A stretch of DNA of 64,000 nt from Rutstroemia sp. NJR-2017a BVV2. Lineage: Eukaryota; Ascomycota; Leotiomycetes; Helotiales; Rutstroemiaceae. Shown here in pieces: positions 43,624 through 56,800 of the stretch. The translations under genes and the position numbers were made by a program. Every line of letters begins with the position of its first letter. Positions within the stretch are counted from its first letter, which is position 1. The stretch lies in the NCBI GenBank assembly GCA_002946415.1, contig NJPS01000067.1, positions 744,001 to 808,000 of the forward strand. Direction: 5' to 3'. Under the pieces are notes generated by a model that saw nothing but the letters and a program-made list of their open reading frames with translations, searched no databases and was not told the DNA's origin.

Positions 43624-44667
43624 ATGAAGTACCTGATTCCCCTCGCGGCCGTTACATCGGCTGCTTATGCCGCCGTACTACCACGACAGGAGCAGGTCTG
43701 TACCTTTGTAATGGTAGGGGTCGGCGGATCTCCCTCTGGTGAAATCGTCGAAACCACAATTGGGGAGAATCGAATTGGCGGAAGTTATCCTCGAGCAATC
43801 TACAGTATCAATGCGAAGGTTCTTACCGACGCAAATGGCAACAATTGCAGCATCTCCTCATCTACAGCGCAATTCCAATGCACTTCTAACTCTACCGCAA
43901 CACTCTTCACCTTAGGAGACAACAGCGACTTGCTCTACGACGACACCAATGCAAATTTTCTTGCCTGTCCTGCCGATGATGGAAGTTACAACATATTCAG
44001 TCAAGCCAAGAAAGATACAACCGGGTGTCAGACCATTCAATTGTTATACGGAGGGTTCAGCTGCGCCGCATTAGGTCGCCCATCGTCGTCATCGTCATCG
44101 GCTGTCCCATCAGCAACATCTACTACTTCTCCTAGAGCAACTTCTGCAGCATCATGTCCAACGAACATCGATTCAGGCTCCTTCCAGTTTCCGCACTTGA
44201 TTGTTCCAACCTCGCCTGATGCTCCCGACTATGCATTTGGCAATTCCTATACTGCTCATATCACCTCCACAAACTCTACGCTCTTCAATTTCGATGTTCC
44301 TTCTGACGCCCCATACACCGGCACTTGCGCGCTCATCTTCCTCTTCCCTTTTGCTTCAGCCACGCAATCAGGCTCATACACATTCACAGGAATTGAGGAA
44401 GAACAGGGAGAGGATGGTGGACTCGACTTCGCTCTTCTGTCAGGTATCGCTACTGCAGAGACAACGTACAAGTCAACGCCCACCGTCGCCACGGACTACG
44501 GCACCACCGAGATTCTCCCTGGAAACAACTATACTGTGGCAACCTTCCCTTGTCCTGCAGGACAGACTGTCACATACAGTGGAAGCAGTGTTGGTGGGGT
44601 TGGGCTGTCGTACTTCGAAAACAGCGCGCCAAGCGCTATTGGCTTGTACATGGTCCCTTGTGTATAA
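43624..44667 (+). CDS. Secreted But2-domain cell-wall-type protein
   Basis: Single exon, 347 residues. The signal peptide MKYLIPLAAVTSAAYAA is followed by VLPRQ, a likely Kex2-type processing site. The first domain (about 25-150) has six cysteines and N-x-S/T sites. A Ser/Thr linker (about 155-175) leads to the But2 C-terminal domain (about 183-345): FQFPHLIVPTSPDAPDYAFG, NSTLFNFDVPSD, CALIFLFPF, YTFTGIEEE, and a final CPAGQTVTYSGSSVGGVGLS plus YMVPCV. In fungi this domain is named after S. pombe But2, but most members are secreted or wall proteins of unknown role. No GPI-anchor signal is visible at the C-terminus. The upstream region has a long pyrimidine-rich tract, suggesting strong expression. 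Confidence 0.88.
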   Translation: MKYLIPLAAVTSAAYAAVLPRQEQVCTFVMVGVGGSPSGEIVETTIGENRIGGSYPRAIYSINAKVLTDANGNNCSISSSTAQFQCTSNSTATLFTLGDNSDLLYDDTNANFLACPADDGSYNIFSQAKKDTTGCQTIQLLYGGFSCAALGRPSSSSSSAVPSATSTTSPRATSAASCPTNIDSGSFQFPHLIVPTSPDAPDYAFGNSYTAHITSTNSTLFNFDVPSDAPYTGTCALIFLFPFASATQSGSYTFTGIEEEQGEDGGLDFALLSGIATAETTYKSTPTVATDYGTTEILPGNNYTVATFPCPAGQTVTYSGSSVGGVGLSYFENSAPSAIGLYMVPCV

Positions 44668-46288
44668 GGCTGCGCAAGGACTAAGCTTGCATTTGTTTGG
44701 TTATGGCGTATGGGAAAAGTTAATGAATGGATAATGATAGAGCTGGGATAGCATAGTATATAGTAATGAATCCAGGGCATGCGTGGTGGAGGCATGACGA
44801 ATACGACTTGATGGCGATGAAGCAGGTTGCAACATCCATTAGGATAGCATTAGCTTAATGAATAATGATCAATTTTAAAAACTCCTGCAGATTGAACTTA
44901 TGGTGACAATGTGTTGCGATGCATTCCAGTGGGTACTGGCAGATATCAGACATGATTCATGTGAAAGGTCAGCTATTTTAATTTTATATCCGTTCACAAA
45001 CGCATCGATTTTACATATCTTATGGCCTTGACACTGCTCTAGCGAATCCCGAATTCTGACCTCTTTTTCCACAAAGTCACGTATTTTTGGTTGGCTATCC
45101 ATCAAGCTTAGGAGCTTGCTATATGTTCCAATCTGGGACGTTACTGCTCACAGGTCAAATGCTTCTTGATGCAATCTTGACCTCCCCAACTCGGTTAAGA
45201 AAGGATTGCAACAGCAGATATTAAATTGGCGTTATTCATTTCTCTTGCCGGAAACACCAAATACACCAAGATTGTCGCGCTTCCTCTTGATTTATCAATA
45301 TCCGAACCGGAAAAGGGGAATCCAAGCCACAGGAACTCGAGATAAAATAGAATCAAGAAGTGGCAACTTTCCGGCCCAATAGAATGCTACGGATATACAA
45401 GCTTTCCGGGAATACTTATGCACACTTCGTGTTGTAAAGCAGCCCAGACGCAGAAACCTGTCTATTATTCGGAGATCAATCTGCAAGTCGTTGGAATAGG
45501 CAGGCGGATGTATTCCGCCGTGTAATGATGCATGAACACCGCTTTCGCAGGTGCTTTTCGGCAGCACCTCGCGTGAGTAAAACTCTCAATTTCATCATAA
45601 GGTTTCTGAGGCTATCTGAATCAAGAATTGGCCGCCAGAAGTCCACGAACTTTCCATAACAAAGGCTGCTACGACAGCTTGAGGTTGCCCTTCTGTGCAG
45701 CACGTATAAACTGCATTCAGAAGTCATTGAAACATCGAAGTCATGTCGATACCAGAGAGGTTCGTGCGTGTAAGCCCGGACAAGAGACCCATCCGGCAAT
45801 AGCACGGAAAAACGGCATCCACTTTCTGCAAACAAAAAGTCTTCAGGCAAATCATATTCTCTGGATCATCAACAAGCTTTAACGTTAATGGCGGTCCGAT
45901 GAGGGTCTACGCTCCTTTCGTGCAAGCTAGTGCTTGCTAATTGGACCGTCAGACTTGCACTTTGCCCTCGGCGCCCAAAGCCGATGCTCGGCCAGTATCG
46001 TTATCTTGCCGTAAGATGGATACAATTTTTCGAGAACTGGGTTGCTATTTGACTCATGGGTTTTCCTCTGTTGCAAGTTTGTGCAATTAAGTGATTGCTT
46101 GTTTCATTCCTGTACATTGCAGTCAATTGCTGAGGAAGTCCCCCGATTAGCCAATTGATTTGATTACTGGCCTTTCATGCTCCAGAAGGAGTCCTTCAAT
46201 TTTATCTAGCAATCTTCGAGCTATCATCTAGCGTACCATGAGAATACATTGTGACTATCCAATCACTCTCTGACTTCCCACTACAAAC
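44668..46288. other. Intergenic, no gene recognised
   Basis: 1.6 kb with only short overlapping frames on both strands (for example 45476-45850 minus), none with a recognisable domain. Confidence 0.4.
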
Positions 46289-48299
46289 ATGTCTTCAAGT
46301 TCAGACCACCATGATTCTGAGGAGTCGTCCAAACCATCATCTCCCAGACTCCATCCGAGGACATCACTCGAAGACTCCTACTCCATACATAGCACCACCA
46401 CCAGCATTCACCCCGCAAACACCAAACAACAACCTCCACCACTGACTTCCATTCCCTCTCACATCTCTCACACTCAAGACGCTCCTATCCAACAATACAC
46501 CTCTTATGTCGAAGTCCCAGACGAAATATACGATCGCATCCCGCCGAATCGGAAGATCGTCATCGTAGCTCTTCTCTCGTTCTGCAGTTTCCTTGCTCCA
46601 ATCTCAAGTACTACAGTTTTGGCAGCAGTGCCGGAAGTAGCTGCGACTTATGGGAGCACGGGGACGGTTATCAATCTGAGTAATGCGTTGTATATGCTGT
46701 TCATGGGGCTGAGTCCATGTTTCTGGGGACCGCTAAGCCAGGTATATGGAAGGAGATGGGTAAGTCAATTTCATAGGACAGGGTTCCCACACTTTCAGTC
46801 CAACGTTAGAACCTTCAGACTCGTGATCCTGTCCCCCCACATATATTCATAGATTTATTCAACACCAAGCTAAGGACCTCACAGATCTGTCTCATAACCT
46901 CCTTCCTCTTCTGCGGCTGCTCCATCGGCACCGCTCTCGCCCCCAACCTCCCCGCCTTCTTTATCTTCCGCATCCTGACCGCCTTTCAAGGAACCTCCTT
47001 CCTCACCATCGGCGCCTCCTGCATCGGAGACATCTACCGGCCTCTCGAGCGCGGCACCGCCATGGGCTGGTTCCTCTCCGGAACACTGATCGGTCCCGCT
47101 CTCGGCCCATTCATCGGCGGTATCATTGTCACCTTCCAGTCCTGGCGCGTGATCTTCTGGCTACAGACCGCACTTGCCGGATGCGCTGTCATCGGAGCCT
47201 GGTTCCTGCTGCCGGAAACCATTCACCGGAAGAAGAAGGATGATTTAGTGGGATTGGGATGGAGGAAGAAAGCGGAGGTTCTATGGGGAATGTTGAATCC
47301 GTGGCGAGTGGTGAGATTGTATAGGTATCCGAATCTGATCATGGTTGCGTTGGCGAGTAGTAGTTTGGTTTGGAATATGTATTCTTTGCTAACACCTGTA
47401 TGTCTTCTTTCCCCCATCCGTACCCCGAAACAGGAATCAAGACTTCCATCAAAACTAACCCACCCCCTCCCTCTCCCTAGATCCGCTACATCCTCAACCC
47501 CCGCTTCCACCTCACTACGCCAATTCAATCCGGGCTCTTCTATCTAGCCCCCGGCTTCGGCTACATCCTCGGAACCTTCTTCGGCGGCCGGTACAGCGAC
47601 CACATCACGCTGAAATACACCAAACTCCGCGGCTCGCGCGTCCCGGAAGATCGTCTGCGCTCCGCGCTCCCGTTCATGGGGATTGTGATTCCGGCGTGCA
47701 TGTTGCTGTATGGATGGAGCGTGGAGAAGGACTTCGGCGGCATCCCGCTGCCGGTTGTGATGATGTTTGTGCAGGGCGTGGCGCAGCTGTTTTGTTTTCC
47801 GAGTTTGAATACTTATTGCTTGGATGTGATGCAGAGGAGTGGGGCGGAGGTTATTGCGGGAAATTGTGAGTGCTTCTGCGTTTTTTTTTTTGGTGGCTTG
47901 GGTTTGGTTGGGGAATGATCCTCTCTGTGGTTGTGTGTGGGGCTGGGGCTGGCTATGGGCTAACCCTTTACGTGGAAAATATACTGACGGGTAATCTCTC
48001 TAGATATGATACGCTACCTCTTCGCAGCTCTGGGCTCAGCAACGGTTCTGCCGGCGGTGGAGAAGATTGGAGTGGGCTGGTTTAGTACGATTAGTGCGGG
48101 GTTCCTGGTGACGAGCAGTTTGGCGACGGCAGCGGCTGTCAAGTGGGGACGAGGCTGGAGGGAGGGGGTTGATGCGAAGAAGAGGGTGCAGAGAAAGGAG
48201 GTGGCGGATAGAGGGAGGGAAAAAGATGTGGAGAGAGGGATTGAGGTTGTGGATGTTGAGGAGACTGTGAAAGAAAAGAGGGAGGATGATAATGTTTGA
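46289..48299 (+). CDS. MFS transporter of the DHA1 drug:H+ antiporter type (Qdr/Dtr1-like)
   Basis: Four exons: 46289-46759, 46885-47397, 47481-47865, 48004-48299 (1665 bases, 554 residues); introns of 125, 83, 138 nt. A Ser/His-rich cytosolic N-terminus leads to TM1 (KIVIVALLSFCSFLAPISST). The MFS signature GPLSQVYGRRW sits at the first splice. Exon 2 has RILTAFQGTSFLTIGASCIG and DIYRPLERGTAMGWFLSGTL, with IGPALGPFIGG (motif C of drug antiporters) and WRVIFWLQ. Exon 3 has SGLFYLAPGFGYILGTFFGG. About 12 TM segments in all; the C-terminal tail is Lys/Glu-rich. Motif C places it among drug:H+ antiporters exporting small organic molecules at the plasma membrane; the substrate is unknown. No biosynthetic cluster lies next to it. 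Confidence 0.88.
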
Positions 48300-48745
48300 C
48301 TGGATTTGAGTAAACGGGGAAAGGGAGAGTAGAAAGGGGGACTGAACGAAAGGCTGAAGTGCTTGAGTGGTGTTACCCCGAGTATTTGACTCAGATTCTT
48401 GGGAAAGCAGGTGTTGTGGCATGGAATGGCATTGAACTACATCCTTTGAATGCCTTCGGTGTGGAGGAAGCGTAGTAATGGGTATCATTTAGGAGGGAAG
48501 TGCTTGCAAGGCGGTTTCCAATAAGTGGACATCGGACGTGCCTTGGAGGGCGCAAGTTTACCTGGGTAATAGATTGATTGGTATAATGATTTATGACGAT
48601 GACGACGACAAAATATAGATAGACAGATGAAGGGGACCTAAACGAATAAACGACAGGCGTAGTGGCCCCCTTTCTTCGGCTGCTCATAAGTGAATCCACA
48701 ATGGCTGAATACAACAGCATGTATATAGTAATACATAAATGACAT
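48300..48745. other. Convergent 3' flank
   Basis: 446 bases between the 3' ends of the MFS gene (plus) and the WD40 gene (minus). No gene seen. Confidence 0.5.
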
Positions 48746-50265
48746 TTAACCAAAACTAATCTTCTGCCTTGTTAAATCTCTGAAGATATCATCCAAAACA
48801 TTTCTCTTCCTCTTTCCTCCTTCTCTTTCTTCAACCCCATTACCGGGCTTACTACTCTCCTCCTCTCGGTCAAGTTCCTCGTCTTCTGCTGCCCGCGGTA
48901 TCCACGCTCTAATCTGACCATCTGAATGAGCAGAGAAGACCCCATCCGCTGGTTCTCTCCATGCTAGTGCTGTTATCCGATTCCTGATATTCCTCTCACC
49001 AGTCCGAGATCTAACAGCTGCTACCGCCGGACCAGGGACTTTAAGTCGTTTCAGGAGTCTTCCTTCATGTAACTCGAAAACGAGTATCTCCCTTTCGTTA
49101 GGAAAGAAAAGCAGGTCTTGCATTGGCGGGGTCAAGCTCGTCGGAGAAACGAGAATAGGGAGATTCGAAAGATGACCATTCTTCAATGTAGGACCAAAAC
49201 TAGCAAGCGTATTCGCACCACTCGCCGCATCCCAGACCCGAGCCCGCTCATCATGCGCAGCAGAAACAATAAACCTCCCATCATCCGTCCAAGCAAGCCC
49301 ATTCACCGCCCCCATATGTGCCTTCGCCGTATCCCTACCCCGCCGTCCACTCCCAGCCGTAACACCTATCGAATCCTCCAAATCCAACAACCCCAGACAC
49401 CCCGAGCTCTTCCTGATATCCCACACCCGGACCGATCCATCCACACACCCGCTCGCTAACACATGCTCCACAGTCGGATGCCAGACAACGGAAAGCAAGG
49501 CCCCATGATGTCCCGCCAGCGCATGCGTGCTCGCGCCAGATCGGAGATCCACCAGCCGCACTGCCGGGTGCTGCGTCGCGCACGCCACCAGCAGATGCTG
49601 TGCGATGGGCGAGAGCGCATGGGTGTATACGACGGAGCCGAGATCGAAGTCCGCGGAGAGGGCGAGCGTGTCCGTCGAGTAGAGTTTGAGGTGGTGGTCG
49701 TAGGAGGAGGATAGGAAGGCTGCGGAGTCAAAGGGATAGAAACTTAGATGCGTGATGCCGAATTTGTGAGTGGATGCGGTTCTGTGTGGTTGGAGCACCA
49801 AGTTAGTGAATGGATGCTGGAAATGTGAGATCAAAGCAGTTTGACAGAAAACTGCACGTACCTAGGCACAGTTCCGGTTGGTCGGAATGTGTGTTTTGAT
49901 GCCCCGGCCGGTAAGTAATCGAGATCCCATAGTTTGATGCTTGAGTCGGCACCTCCAGAAAGAAGGCTGTTTTTAGTGAATTAGCTTGAGTTGGTTTCAC
50001 TCAGGTGTATTTATACTCACATCTTTCCGTCAAATCTGTCTATCGCTAACGCATTCACTCCTGTTTGATGCGCCCATAGCTTCTGTTCAGCTGGGTCCCT
50101 ATCTTGACGTCTCTCGTCGCCATTGTTACCTATAGCTTTCTCGCCTCCATTAAATTGTAGGTTCGGAACTGGCTGTATCGCATGAAGTAACTGGGAGGTT
50201 TGGATGCGCGCGAAGGCTTTTGGGTCAAGATTGCCCGTCGATCGATCAAACAGCAACTGATTCAT
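48746..50265 (-). CDS. WD40 protein, ERCC8/CSA (Rad28)-like DNA repair factor
   Basis: Three exons: 50265-50021, 49966-49862, 49781-48746 (1386 bases, 461 residues); introns of 54 and 80 nt. The N-terminus MNQLLFDRSTGNLDP leads to WD repeats: LWAHQTGVNALAIDRFDGKM|LLSGGADSSIKLWDLD; THKFGITHLSFYPFDSAAFL; GHHGALLSVVWHPTVEHVL with DGSVRVWDIRKS; AHMGAVNGLAWTDDGRFIVS with DERARVWDAA; then NTLASFGPTLKNGHLS, typical of CSA; a final repeat RITALAWREPADGVFSAHSD. The tail is acidic then basic (REGGKRKRNVLDD), a possible nuclear signal. CSA is the substrate receptor of a CUL4-DDB1 ubiquitin ligase in transcription-coupled repair; yeast Rad28 is the relative. It shares a 230-base divergent promoter with the next gene. 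Confidence 0.88.
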
Positions 50266-50495
50266 ACATCTGCCATTCACTATTGATGAGTTTTTTGGTA
50301 CAAAAGGTAACGAACAATACTTGACGTTGCAAGGGTGAGGTATGAAGTCATTGCGATGCGACAGCGATAGATTACGTGGGGTTGGGTTGGCTTGAACCTC
50401 CAAAACACTACTATTTTGAGCTAACATTTTTTGTCCCGCAGTACCCTCTCTACAATTTCCTACATCACAAAACACAGTACACAGAGGAGTACAGG
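50266..50495. promoter_or_regulatory. Shared divergent promoter region
   Basis: 230 bases separate the ATG of the ERCC8-like gene (50265, minus) from that of the next gene (50496, plus). They are likely co-regulated through one nucleosome-depleted region. Confidence 0.5.
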
Positions 50496-51196
50496 ATGAC
50501 TTCCAAAGCATTTTCTCAGGATGCATTTCTCAACCCAGAGGTCGAACAAGATTCAATCGAGGAGGACAGAGTTACAAGGTCCAAAAAAGTTTCCGTATAC
50601 GATGCAGTCGCAGGTAGCACCACACACAACATGCTCGCATAGTCGGAGATAAAGGACATCATTCATTGACATGTTGCGCAGGTCGGATTTCTGCTGCGGG
50701 GTTCATTCCCAGGAGCGTAGTTGTCTCCTCCACTCGGGATACTACATCAAGTTCGTTGAGTGCTGTGCCTCCGGAAGCAGTACTGTTTCGGAGCAAGAAG
50801 GCACCAACTCGATATGCCGAGTCGGACATCTACTTTGCGAATGAACGAGAGTCGCCGACTGACTTGCCCGACTCCGACCTCCTGAAGTCTTTGCATAGTT
50901 ATACTTCAGATTTCTACGCACGTGCAACGGCGGATGGAGGGGCGATGGACTGGCGCAGCATGGACGAAACGGCATTGATAGGGTTGGGTATTTTGCTGGA
51001 AGAAGCCTCACGCGAGATACTGGGGAAAACGGGAGACCTGACGTTCACGGAAGGAGAAGAATTCAATATCAATACTTCTAGGCATGGCGATGGCGGCCGC
51101 GGTCGAAGGAGCAGCGTGGTCAGCCCATCCCGAAAAGCCAGAAGATCAGCAAAGAGACAACGGATCCTCGAAGATCATGCCAATGGCACGGGTTGA
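50496..51196 (+). CDS. Small conserved fungal protein, possibly Rrn10-like (Pol I UAF)
   Basis: Two exons: 50496-50613 and 50682-51196 (633 bases, 210 residues); the 68-nt intron has a TTGAC branch and restores YDAVAG|RISAAGF. The central part reads DLPDSDLLKSLHSYTSDFYARA and MDWRSMDETALIGLGILLEEASREIL, a helical block that I loosely associate with the Rrn10 subunit of the RNA polymerase I upstream activation factor. I hold this at low confidence. The C-terminus is basic (RKARRSAKRQRILEDH), suggesting nuclear or nucleolar location. It is divergent from the ERCC8-like repair gene. Confidence 0.7.
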
Positions 51197-52736
51197 AATC
51201 AAGACAGTGCAGTCAGCCACTACCAGAGCGTTGGACTTGATTTGGGGTTACTGTCACATCGGGTTTCAGGCGAAACTTATCTCGGACCGCCACATGTCAA
51301 GGGTCCAATATCTCAAAAGAGGTTAACGGAAGAGTCTTATCATCATCAGAAAACCGGTCAGGATGACGGGTAGACTTTGACTAGTTTTTGCTTGACCTCT
51401 CCCCAGCAACGCAACATACGAATAGGATCACCGGTTTTGTGGCGTAGGATTATATTTCCTTCTTTTATACCCACCACCACGATGGCACCATGACGGAATC
51501 GCAAAACATGGTTCGCCGGCTGCAGTGCAAGCCGGCCGAAGTATAAGCAAAGCATCTCGGTATGTTCGGCTACTCATGCGGATGATGTCTCGCCGTACTT
51601 ATCCGGCTTGACACGGGGAGGGATCTCGTACGCCCAAGGAAAAATCTCGTGCAACATCGGTCGTGGATGCGCTCCTCTCATTTGACATGTCGGACTGAGT
51701 AAGCGTGCATGAGATTGAGTGGTGTTACACCGACATTTGCGCTTACATGTATGTATTTAATGCAGTACAATAAAGTAGCTGAGCAGAAACGAATTTCCAT
51801 CAATAAAGCTTTTTTGGGTGAGTGGATGGAAATAATCGGATGCGGATGCGGATGCGGTTTTTTCGCTTGAGGCGCGAGAGCAGAGATTATTCTCCACCCT
51901 ACACGTGGGAAAAGGTCCGTTGCAGGAATACCCGTCTCGTGTTCGGCCAATAAGGCGCGTGGATGTTGAGATGCACGTGTAAGTCTGGCACATTTCGTTT
52001 GGAGGGGTCGGGTTCATGGAGGCTGGGAAAGCCGTTTTTTTTTTCGGACAGGCAAAGGCAGCTTGCTACAGCCGGCCTACTGTACTTGTACTGTACGTAC
52101 TTGGAATCTGGAGTACAGCAAGCGGGCAGGCAGGCAAGCAAGCATGCAAGCGACAGGATGGACACGACACGAGACGATAGAGTTCAGCGTTCAGCATAGT
52201 GTTTTCCGATAGCAGGCAAGGATAGCCATTTCCCCTGTGAAACACAAATGAAAGGATGCAGATCAATCTAAAGTTTTACTGGATCTCAAAAGTCTGTACT
52301 GCCACCATCTACCTAGATGTGGCCGGAAAAACCCAGATATACAGTTACTCTTCTGCCTACCATACAGAAACGGCATCTCACTCTATTGGTCAGATCGCAC
52401 AGCAAGCAAACAAACAGACAGACAAACACCATTTCAACAGCCCACATCTTCATCTCGTTGCTCTTCAATAATACAGTATCAAACTCCTCCATGCACACAT
52501 CCCGTCAGGGCACAAATCACATGGCCCATCTTGCTTTTACCCGCAACGCCTTATCTCCCATCTACTGGATTCTTCGCCTTGGCTTGGAAGGATGTGCATA
52601 TCAGCCTCCTTGGAACTGTGGAAGGGGGGGGGTGGGGAGAGAAGGGAAACTAGCGATCAATCGAATAATTTCCCCGTCCCCCCGAGACCCATCCGATCTT
52701 TGTTCTGCTGCCTATCCTATCCTATCTACGGAAGGA

Positions 52737-52760
52737 AGTATAGTATAGTATAGTATAGTA
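52737..52760. repeat. AGTAT-type pentanucleotide microsatellite
   Basis: About five tandem copies of TAGTA/AGTAT. Confidence 0.8.
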
Positions 52761-53795
52761 GATATGTATCTAAGGTGGTTTGAGCATAGCATAGAAAAAT
52801 TTGTGCAAAAAAGCGGTGAGGTTACATGCGCCTTTACTGTAGTATGAATGAACGAAGCATCAGTCTGTAAGTAAAAAAAAATATTAGACAGATAGTAAGG
52901 TCAGGTTAGGACCCCGTGCGCGGTGCAGTGTCGATATGTCAGATGATGAGGTGTGGAGGATCAGGAACTAATCAACCGCAGCTGTGATACGATGCGACGT
53001 TAGAAATAACGAGGGAGGGATTGCGAATCTGTGGACATAACGACCGAGCGAGCGAGCGAGCAAATGCGAAGAGGATCTTCCATCTGTGGTATGATTTTTG
53101 GCTTTTTCACGGTTGATGATGGAGCGATAAGGAAGAGTGCGGCACGCTGGGCAGTTGGTTCTAAGAAGAAAGTACCTTCGTACTGCCGGCAGCGTGTAAT
53201 ATTCGGGCAGCAATACTCGTATGTACGAAGTATGCTTCCTTTCATCTGGATATCTAGTACTGTATTGCTTGACGTTTCAACCATAGCATTACCGATATAT
53301 AGCCATATGGTTATCTATCTACGGCTTAACTTAGACCTCAGCCCGCCTTAGTCAAAGCTTCATTTCCTTCCAGAAGGGACAGCGAAGCAGCGGAAGAGTG
53401 GACTGTAGTGGAGCGGAGTGAGTAAGTCGCCCTTGTAAGTATCATTTTGAGTTCGCCTTTGGGCCGAAGCGCGACGACCAAGCTACATTAGCATGACTGC
53501 TGTCCAGCATGGTATCGTGAATCGTGCATCGTGCATCATAAAAATCTCTGAAGCTGAAATTGTATGATCGTCAGTTTAAAATTTTCTACATTGGCGTGCG
53601 TTCCCACTTCTTGGTGGCGGTGAAAAAGGAGCCGACGGTGGTGCGGTGGTGGCGATGAGTAGCTGGAGATGATTTTGGGGATCTACTTTTAAGGGTTCGA
53701 TGGCTGGCTGGCGGCCGTGGCTACAATAGGTATAGCTATGTTGTACCCGTATATTCGTAAGCTGTGCTCCATACCAGTAAGTAGGTAGGCACCGC

Positions 53796-53817
53796 TGTCT
53801 TGTCTTGTCTTGTCTTG
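53796..53817. repeat. TGTCT pentanucleotide microsatellite
   Basis: Four tandem copies plus two bases. Confidence 0.8.
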
Positions 53818-56800
53818 ATTGACAGTCAGCTAATGCCCGACGCGAGCGAGCCTGCCTTGCGTTGCGTTGCCTCACTTGATTGCTTGCATGTGTTGCCTGG
53901 CTGGACACAGGGAGGCGGCAATTGCAAGACTTTTGGGTCGATCGGAGAGTTTCTTTTGCTCTGGTCGCTTCGGGATTTGGGGATCGGTTGGAATGTAGCA
54001 CCCGGTGTTTTCGCATCTCACCGTCAGCCTATCCGGTCCTATAGATGCGAGATAGTCATTAAAGGGGTCTCTTTCGCCTTTGGGGCGTTTGGAGATTCGG
54101 GGACCTGACGATGATACAATATTTCCATACTCCTACAGTATCAATCACGATAGTATTACAAGACGTTGTACGGTCGCAAGAAGGAAGATCCTCCTCCCTC
54201 AAGCACGCGACGGGACCATGACTCAAGTTAGCCGAGCTAAAAGCCACTTGCGGATTCGCTCCGTGCCGAATATCACTTTTTTCCTCCTCGTACCGTCTGG
54301 TAGTCAACTCAGTAAGGAAGTGACTTGTCAGGAACAGATATTTGATTGGCTGAAGTGACTGGAACCGTTTAAATTCGTTTCCCCCGCTTTTTTACTTTCC
54401 TGCGCTGCATGTTTTTGTTGACGTGCAAAATACAGGATTGGTGATGCTGCCATGGAGCACAACGAGCAATATGAAATCATGGATATACCTTTGCTGCGTC
54501 ACGTTCGTCGCGCTTTGTGGGAAAATACAGCTGGGCTGGGAAACAGGGCGGCTTTGGTGATCATCATCGCATCGCTATTCCCAATCACTTTACATTACCA
54601 TGGTCGATGTTACCATGTTACCATTGCATTACATATCCCGGCGCTTTGATAACGCCCCATTTTACAACATGACAAGGGGGATGTAAGTCCGAGCGAGGGA
54701 GAGCGACCGCCGACTGGCCATCTCTTTTCCCACGCTTTCTACGAGGACGGAAAGATGGAGAGAGGAAAAGGAAATGGAAGAAGATGTTTCTAGAAGGAAG
54801 AAAACTAATCGTATCATTTTCCCACAACCTCGCCCTTCCAGTTGCTTTTGATGAGGTGCACGGATTAAAGAGGGGCTCGAAGGATTCTGCTGCTGGAGCT
54901 CGAGCTTCTTCTAATCCTCCCATGCCCGAGGTCTCGGTATGTACCTTGACAAGGAGGCCTGTCTGGTAAATTGACCTGGGTAGGGGAGATTACCGTGCTT
55001 GCTTGTGCTTTGGTTGTGCTTTGGTTGTCCGCTTGGGAAGAGTCATGGTCAGAAAAATATCGGATGCGAAAGGAGATTGACTGGCTGCAAATGCTGCAAA
55101 TTTTGTCTCTGAAGTGCAGCAGTCGTTACTAGGGACATGCTCAAGTACATCATATCGATTCTTCCCGCCGGTATTCATCGCTACGGAAAATAGCATGCAG
55201 GATACGGACAAATTCGACAATTCTGTATCGTCATAACAGTAACGGAAATACGAATGCGACGACGCAGACCTGTAACTTACTCGTAAAACATACCTTTATA
55301 GTATGATCATACGACTTTTTCCCTCTCCGTTCGTTTGGAGGCTGACGTCCGAAAGAGGACTCACCCTATGCTTGGCAAGCAAATAAGTGATACGCCTCTT
55401 TCTCCCCTCGGGGTAGAGAAGTTGGGGGATCTGGATGCAACAGCAAATCAGATCCATGAGCGTAAAACAGAGGAAATTCCTACCGTGTACATCTGTAGTA
55501 CGGATAAGGCCAGACGAGATGGGGAGAGGGAGGGAGAGCGAAGGAAGACTGGAGTGAACCCCTCGCTTGAGGTTGTCTGCACTCCCCGGTTTCTCGCTGC
55601 TGACTGCCTGGACCTAACTGGGGGATTATTATCAAAACTCGTCCCAGTTATTCTCTCGTGTGTTTCTAGAGCACCGTGTCTCTGTCGATCCGGATAATCA
55701 AGGGGAGAATGGGGTGTATGATTGGTGATTGTTATTCGAGCTTTATCTTTAAAATGTAGGGGTTCTTTCCTGATATTAACCGTTGGGTGCTGGTTTGTCC
55801 GGTTGTCGGCGTTGTGAAGATTTGTTGTACTTCTGTTGGTAGGCATATGAAGGAGACTGACTTTGTGTTTTGATATTGAGTTACTGAGCACAAGCTGCGT
55901 ACTTCGCGTCGCCTGTCGGTAGTTTTCAATACAGATGAACTTATGTTTGAAGCCTTGTAATACCATTAAAGAGACTGTCCTACCTGGATTTCTCTGTTCC
56001 ACTATCGTACGGAAATAAAGGTCGCTGAGATTCTCTTCTATTCGTCCTTCTGGACTTCTAGATGCTGGCCAGATGCTGATAATTTTCGTATTCATCTCGC
56101 TACTAGATGGCGAAGCAGAAACACAGAAAATTATATTACTCAAAGAGGAATCGTGTGCGAGTAGGGGTAGCATTGACAACAGTGGGATGGCGAGGGTGGT
56201 CAGGATGGTCAGGATGAATAAGTGATAGCTACAGGCATTACCTTTGGGAAAGGTTATTATTGTCAATTTGATATCAGCCCTTCCAATTGTCTGTTTTCGA
56301 TTCTTGGGCACATCCTCTGCACATCCTCTGCACATCCATCATCTTGAGCTCATCTACCAATTATTCATACAAGCTTCACACTTGTGGGTGATACAAATCA
56401 AGCTGCAAACTGCAAGCCCTCTTATACACTTACAGCTATTCCCCTGGTTACCTTAGTTCTTCCAGAGTTACAACCCTGACCAGCCCACATAAACCATATA
56501 TCGCCTATTCTCGGGTAGTCGACACCGGGTTACTGGACACGCCGCTGCTGGCAACAGAGCACTGGACACTGGATACCGGATACTGGACAGCAAGAGATCG
56601 GACAGCGTGCAACCGTTCGTCACTACACTACATATATACTACTGTATTTCTTGAAGTTTAAGAGCACGAGTAAGAGTGAGACATAGGAAATAAAGCGCAA
56701 GATCACCTGTACGGGAAAAAGACGACGTCGAAGCAGATATAGAAACAGACGGCCAACTATCAACACCAACGACGTCTTGGATAGTCGGCGAACCAAATCC

